Below, in pieces: positions 61,623 to 64,000 of a stretch of DNA of 64,000 nucleotides. The notes under the pieces are model-generated. The model was given only the letters and a program-made list of their open reading frames with translations. It was not told the origin of the DNA and searched no databases. Numbering within the stretch: the stretch's first letter is position 1; each line of letters starts with the position of its first letter. A program made the translations under genes and the position numbers. Source of the DNA: Pseudomonas quebecensis (GTDB taxonomy: Bacteria; Pseudomonadota; Gammaproteobacteria; Pseudomonadales; Pseudomonadaceae); the NCBI RefSeq assembly GCF_026410085.1, contig NZ_CP112866.1:930001-994000 (forward strand), read 5' to 3'.

Positions 61623-62815
61623 GCGTCACGCGCTTCGCGGGCCTTGGGTGCCTGGCGGTACAGGTACAGGCTCAGCAGCAAGCCACCCAGGGCGGCGAGG
61701 GCGGCGAACAGGAAGATCGAGGCAAAACCGAAGCCCGCCGCGACTGCGCCGGCCAGCGGGCCGGTGATGCCCAGCGACAAATCGATGAACAACGAATACG
61801 CGCCCACCGCCGAGCCGCGACTGGACGCCGGCACCAGGTTGACCGCCTCCACTCCCAGCGCCGGGAACACCAGGGAAAAGCCGAAGCCGCTCAACGCCGC
61901 GCCCGCCAGGGCCAGGTGGGCGTCCGGGGCCAGCCACAGCAACAGCAGACCGAGGATCTCCACCGACAGGCAGGCAATCGCTACTCGAAACCCGCCGATG
62001 CGATTGATCAGGTTGCCGAACAACAGGCGCGCACCGATGAAACTGGCGCCGAACAGGCTCAATGCCCACACCGCGTTGTCCCAGTGCTGGGTGGTGTAAT
62101 ACAGCGTGATAAACGTCGCGATGGTGCCGAAGCCGATCGACCCCAGGGCCAGCGCGCAGCCGTGGGGCAGCACGCGACCCAGGACGTTCATGAAGGGCAG
62201 GCGCACACCGCTGACAATCGGCGCCGCGACTTTATTCCACGCCAGCAGCAAGCCCACGGCAGCCAGCAGGATAATGCTCACGCCCATGCTCCACAGCCCC
62301 AGGTGACTGACTAGCAGCACCCCCAGCGGTGCGCCGACCGCCAGCGCGCCATAGCTGGCGATGCCATTCCACGAGATGACCTTGGCGGTGTTGGCCGCGC
62401 CCACCCGGCCGATACCCCAGCCGATGGCGCCCGAGCCCACCAGGCTCTCCGCGCTGCCCAGCACCAGGCGGCCGATCAGCAGGCTGCCCAGGCTCAGCGC
62501 CGGCAGGCTGGAGAACCATGCGGCCAGCAGCATGAACACACCGCTCAGGCCGCAGCCCGCCAGGCCGATCAGCACGGCGCGCTTGCTGCCCAGGTTATCG
62601 ATAATGCGCCCGGCGTAGGGGCGGCTGAGCAACGTGGCCAGGTATTGCACGCTGATAACCAGCCCGGCGATCACCGCGCCAAAGCCCAGTTCGCTGTGCA
62701 CATAGCCCGGTAATACCGCCAGGGGAATGCCGATATTCAGGTAGCCGATAAAGGTGAATAAAACAATGGAAACAACTTGCAGCGTGACCGCCATGGGGCG
62801 CTGGGTATCGGGCAT
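61619..62815 (-). CDS. MFS transporter, YhhS/YfcJ-like
   Basis: A 398-aa major-facilitator protein with 12 TM helices. Motif-A-like [22 protein letters not shown] lies between TM2 and TM3. It resembles the YhhS/YfcJ group of uncharacterised exporters. Substrate unknown. Convergent with arfB. Confidence 0.88.
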   Translation of the reverse strand: MPDTQRPMAVTLQVVSIVLFTFIGYLNIGIPLAVLPGYVHSELGFGAVIAGLVISVQYLATLLSRPYAGRIIDNLGSKRAVLIGLAGCGLSGVFMLLAAWFSSLPALSLGSLLIGRLVLGSAESLVGSGAIGWGIGRVGAANTAKVISWNGIASYGALAVGAPLGVLLVSHLGLWSMGVSIILLAAVGLLLAWNKVAAPIVSGVRLPFMNVLGRVLPHGCALALGSIGFGTIATFITLYYTTQHWDNAVWALSLFGASFIGARLLFGNLINRIGGFRVAIACLSVEILGLLLLWLAPDAHLALAGAALSGFGFSLVFPALGVEAVNLVPASSRGSAVGAYSLFIDLSLGITGPLAGAVAAGFGFASIFLFAALAALGGLLLSLYLYRQAPKAREARDA

Positions 62816-62904
62816 GGGAAAACGTCCACATTTGCAGCAGGTAAAGATAGGCTGCTAATGATACCGGTGCTTATGCCCGCGCAGGGCATCAAACCGCAAA
62901 AAAC

Positions 62905-63087
62905 TCAGGATTGGGCGGGGCTCAGCAATTGCGTAGTCACCAGAGCGGCCAGGGCGTTTTCCTGAGTACCGAAGCGTTTGAGCAGCATGGCTTGTTTATC
63001 GGCGCTCAGGCGGTTCCACACCTCGACCATCTGCAAGGCAGCGTCGAGCAAGGCGGCATCCGGGGTGTCGGGGAGGGTATCGGTCAT
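62905..63087 (-). CDS. Small conserved-type hypothetical protein
   Basis: A 60-aa protein, mostly helical (LDAALQMVEVWNRLSADKQAMLLKRFGTQENALAALVTTQLL). No signal peptide or TM helix. Family not recognised. The ribosome site is weak. Confidence 0.55.
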   Translation of the reverse strand: MTDTLPDTPDAALLDAALQMVEVWNRLSADKQAMLLKRFGTQENALAALVTTQLLSPAQS

Positions 63088-63160
63088 GGCGGGTATCTCG
63101 TGGCTTCAGGCAGTGTGGAAAGCGCTCAACGGTGCGCTTTCCACACGGTCTGGTACGGCG

Positions 63161-63289
63161 TCAGTCCTGGCGTTCGCTGTCGACTGGTTTGGCTTCTTTG
63201 GCCTCAGGCTGCTGGGCGCTGGCCTGCTGCGGTGTTGGCTGCTCAGTTTCGTGCAGGCTTGGGAAGGGGAGATTAGGGATCTCGTGCAT
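63161..63289 (-). CDS. 42-residue Pro/Gln-rich small protein
   Basis: Starts MHEIPNLPFPSLHETE and continues with PTPQQASAQQPEAKEAKP, ending in DSERQD. AAGGAG lies 8 nt before the ATG, which is a strong ribosome site. No domain is recognised; probably disordered. Confidence 0.6.
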   Translation of the reverse strand: MHEIPNLPFPSLHETEQPTPQQASAQQPEAKEAKPVDSERQD

Positions 63290-63404
63290 CGTCGTCGCTC
63301 CTTGCAAAGTCTGTTTTTTCAATCGCAGGTGATTCCGCGCGTTCTACAAGCCTTCGCAGGATACAGCAGTGTAAATGACAAAAAGACTTTTATATCCACC
63401 CCAC

Positions 63405-63716
63405 CTAGAACGGCACCTTGCCCAGAATCATGTCGCGGTACATCACAAAATCCCCCAACAGACTGTAGAACGGGTGCTGGAAGGTTGCCGGACGATTCTT
63501 TTCATAGAAAAAATGCCCCACCCAGGCAAAGCCGTAGCCGGCAATCGGCACCGCCAGCAACAAGCCAAGCGAGCCCCGGCCAATGGCGTAGGCCAGGATG
63601 CCGATGACCAGAGTGGTGCCGATAAAATGCAGGCGGCGGCAGGTACTGTTGCCGTGCTCCTGCAGGTAGTACGGGTAGAATTCGGCGAAACTGTTGAATC
63701 GCTTGATGTTTTCCAC
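63405..63716 (-). CDS. DUF962/Mpo1-like membrane protein
   Basis: A 103-aa protein of the Mpo1/YGL010w family, with family histidines in RRLHFIGTTLV and GHFFYEKNRPATFQHPFYSLLGDF and two to three TM segments. Yeast Mpo1 is a 2-hydroxy fatty acid dioxygenase; bacterial function is unproven. GTG start at 63716. Confidence 0.88.
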   Translation of the reverse strand: MENIKRFNSFAEFYPYYLQEHGNSTCRRLHFIGTTLVIGILAYAIGRGSLGLLLAVPIAGYGFAWVGHFFYEKNRPATFQHPFYSLLGDFVMYRDMILGKVPF

Positions 63717-63877
63717 GTTGGCCTGCCCTTTATTGTTATCCCGTCCGACGGGTGTTCGGCGGGGAGCTTATTTGAGTCTAGAGTGATCAGTGGTAACAGC
63801 CAGTGACAATAGATGCCACTTTAGTATCCTTGCCTTCCTGGCTGCCGTTTTGAGCCTGCTTTCATTAAGAAGACGCC

Positions 63878-64000
63878 ATGAGCGAACGAACAACTTCTGC
63901 AAGCTGGGCGATGGGGATAGTCAAGGCGTTGGAAATGGACGGCCTGGATTGCCGAGCCCTGTTCAGGCAACTGGGCCTGGACTACGCCGCCCTGAGCGAC
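63878..64000 (+). CDS. AraC-family regulator, N-terminal fragment
   Basis: The first 41 codons (MSERTTSASWAMGIVKALEM) match the start of AraC-type regulators with an arabinose-binding-like N-terminal domain. The gene runs off the window end, so the DNA-binding domain is not visible. Confidence 0.75.
   Translation, partial: MSERTTSASWAMGIVKALEMDGLDCRALFRQLGLDYAALSD

Overview
The window reads as chromosomal DNA of a Pseudomonas of the P. fluorescens group. The evidence is the protein types (an OprD-family porin, an OprL-type Pal, an arcDABC operon, a GcsR-like regulator beside a gcvH-gcvP-sdaA-gcvT operon), the high GC content, and many copies of the short palindromic GTGGGAGGGGGCTTGCCCCC repeat (REP/REPIN) typical of that group. 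Most of the sequence is core genome. No prophage, insertion sequence, integrase or CRISPR array was seen.

Layout. 1-8.9 kb: 3' end of secA, argJ, a Nudix/ThiE-like fusion gene, then a minus-strand set (2-dehydropantoate 2-reductase, membrane histidine kinase, cobalamin adenosyltransferase), a YajQ protein and an MscS channel. 8.9-13.8 kb: OprD porin, HIT protein, slyX, a membrane/cold-shock fusion protein, a Dps-like ferritin and a small ribbon-helix-helix protein. 13.8-27.1 kb: fmdB-like gene, aspS, yebC, ruvCAB, ybgC-tolQRAB-pal-cpoB, queE, tRNA-Lys and nadA. 27.2-36.6 kb: RDD protein, cold-shock protein, glycine cleavage/serine deaminase operon with its sigma-54 promoter, three 18-bp operator-like sites and the activator gene, and a DUF5064 gene. 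36.6-43.3 kb: arginine deiminase operon arcDABC with a second, divergent arcD paralogue. 43.3-49.0 kb: a CaiB-like CoA transferase and a CpxAR/Spy-like envelope-stress module, with a two-gene ImmA/IrrE peptidase plus membrane-protein cassette lying between its regulator and its Spy gene. 49.1-54.8 kb: yciI-yciB-PHP-yciO-scpA-scpB-rluB. 54.8-58.1 kb: a two-gene unit of a 45-residue peptide and a peptidase-M29-like protein, then an AroP-like permease behind a 20-codon leader ORF. 58.2-61.2 kb: a bacteriocin region with two Im3-like immunity genes, a small S-pyocin/colicin E3-type toxin gene with altered catalytic residues, a frameshifted second E3-type rRNase module with its own candidate immunity gene, and a cytochrome c pseudogene. 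61.2-64.0 kb: arfB, an MFS transporter, small proteins, a DUF962 protein and the start of an AraC-family regulator.

How the genes work together. The tol-pal operon maintains the outer membrane. GcsR with sigma-54 probably switches on glycine catabolism. The arc operon, with a possible ANR site, makes ATP from arginine when oxygen is scarce. The CpxR-like box in front of the spy gene matches the neighbouring two-component genes.

The parts most likely to be new are the 45-aa peptide/M29 pair (a candidate minimal ribosomally synthesised, processed peptide system), the coupled ImmA/membrane-protein pair, and the E3-type bacteriocin locus, where one toxin has lost catalytic residues and a second module is broken in a run of seven C. 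No database search was possible. Family names rest on recognition of motifs and overall sequence.
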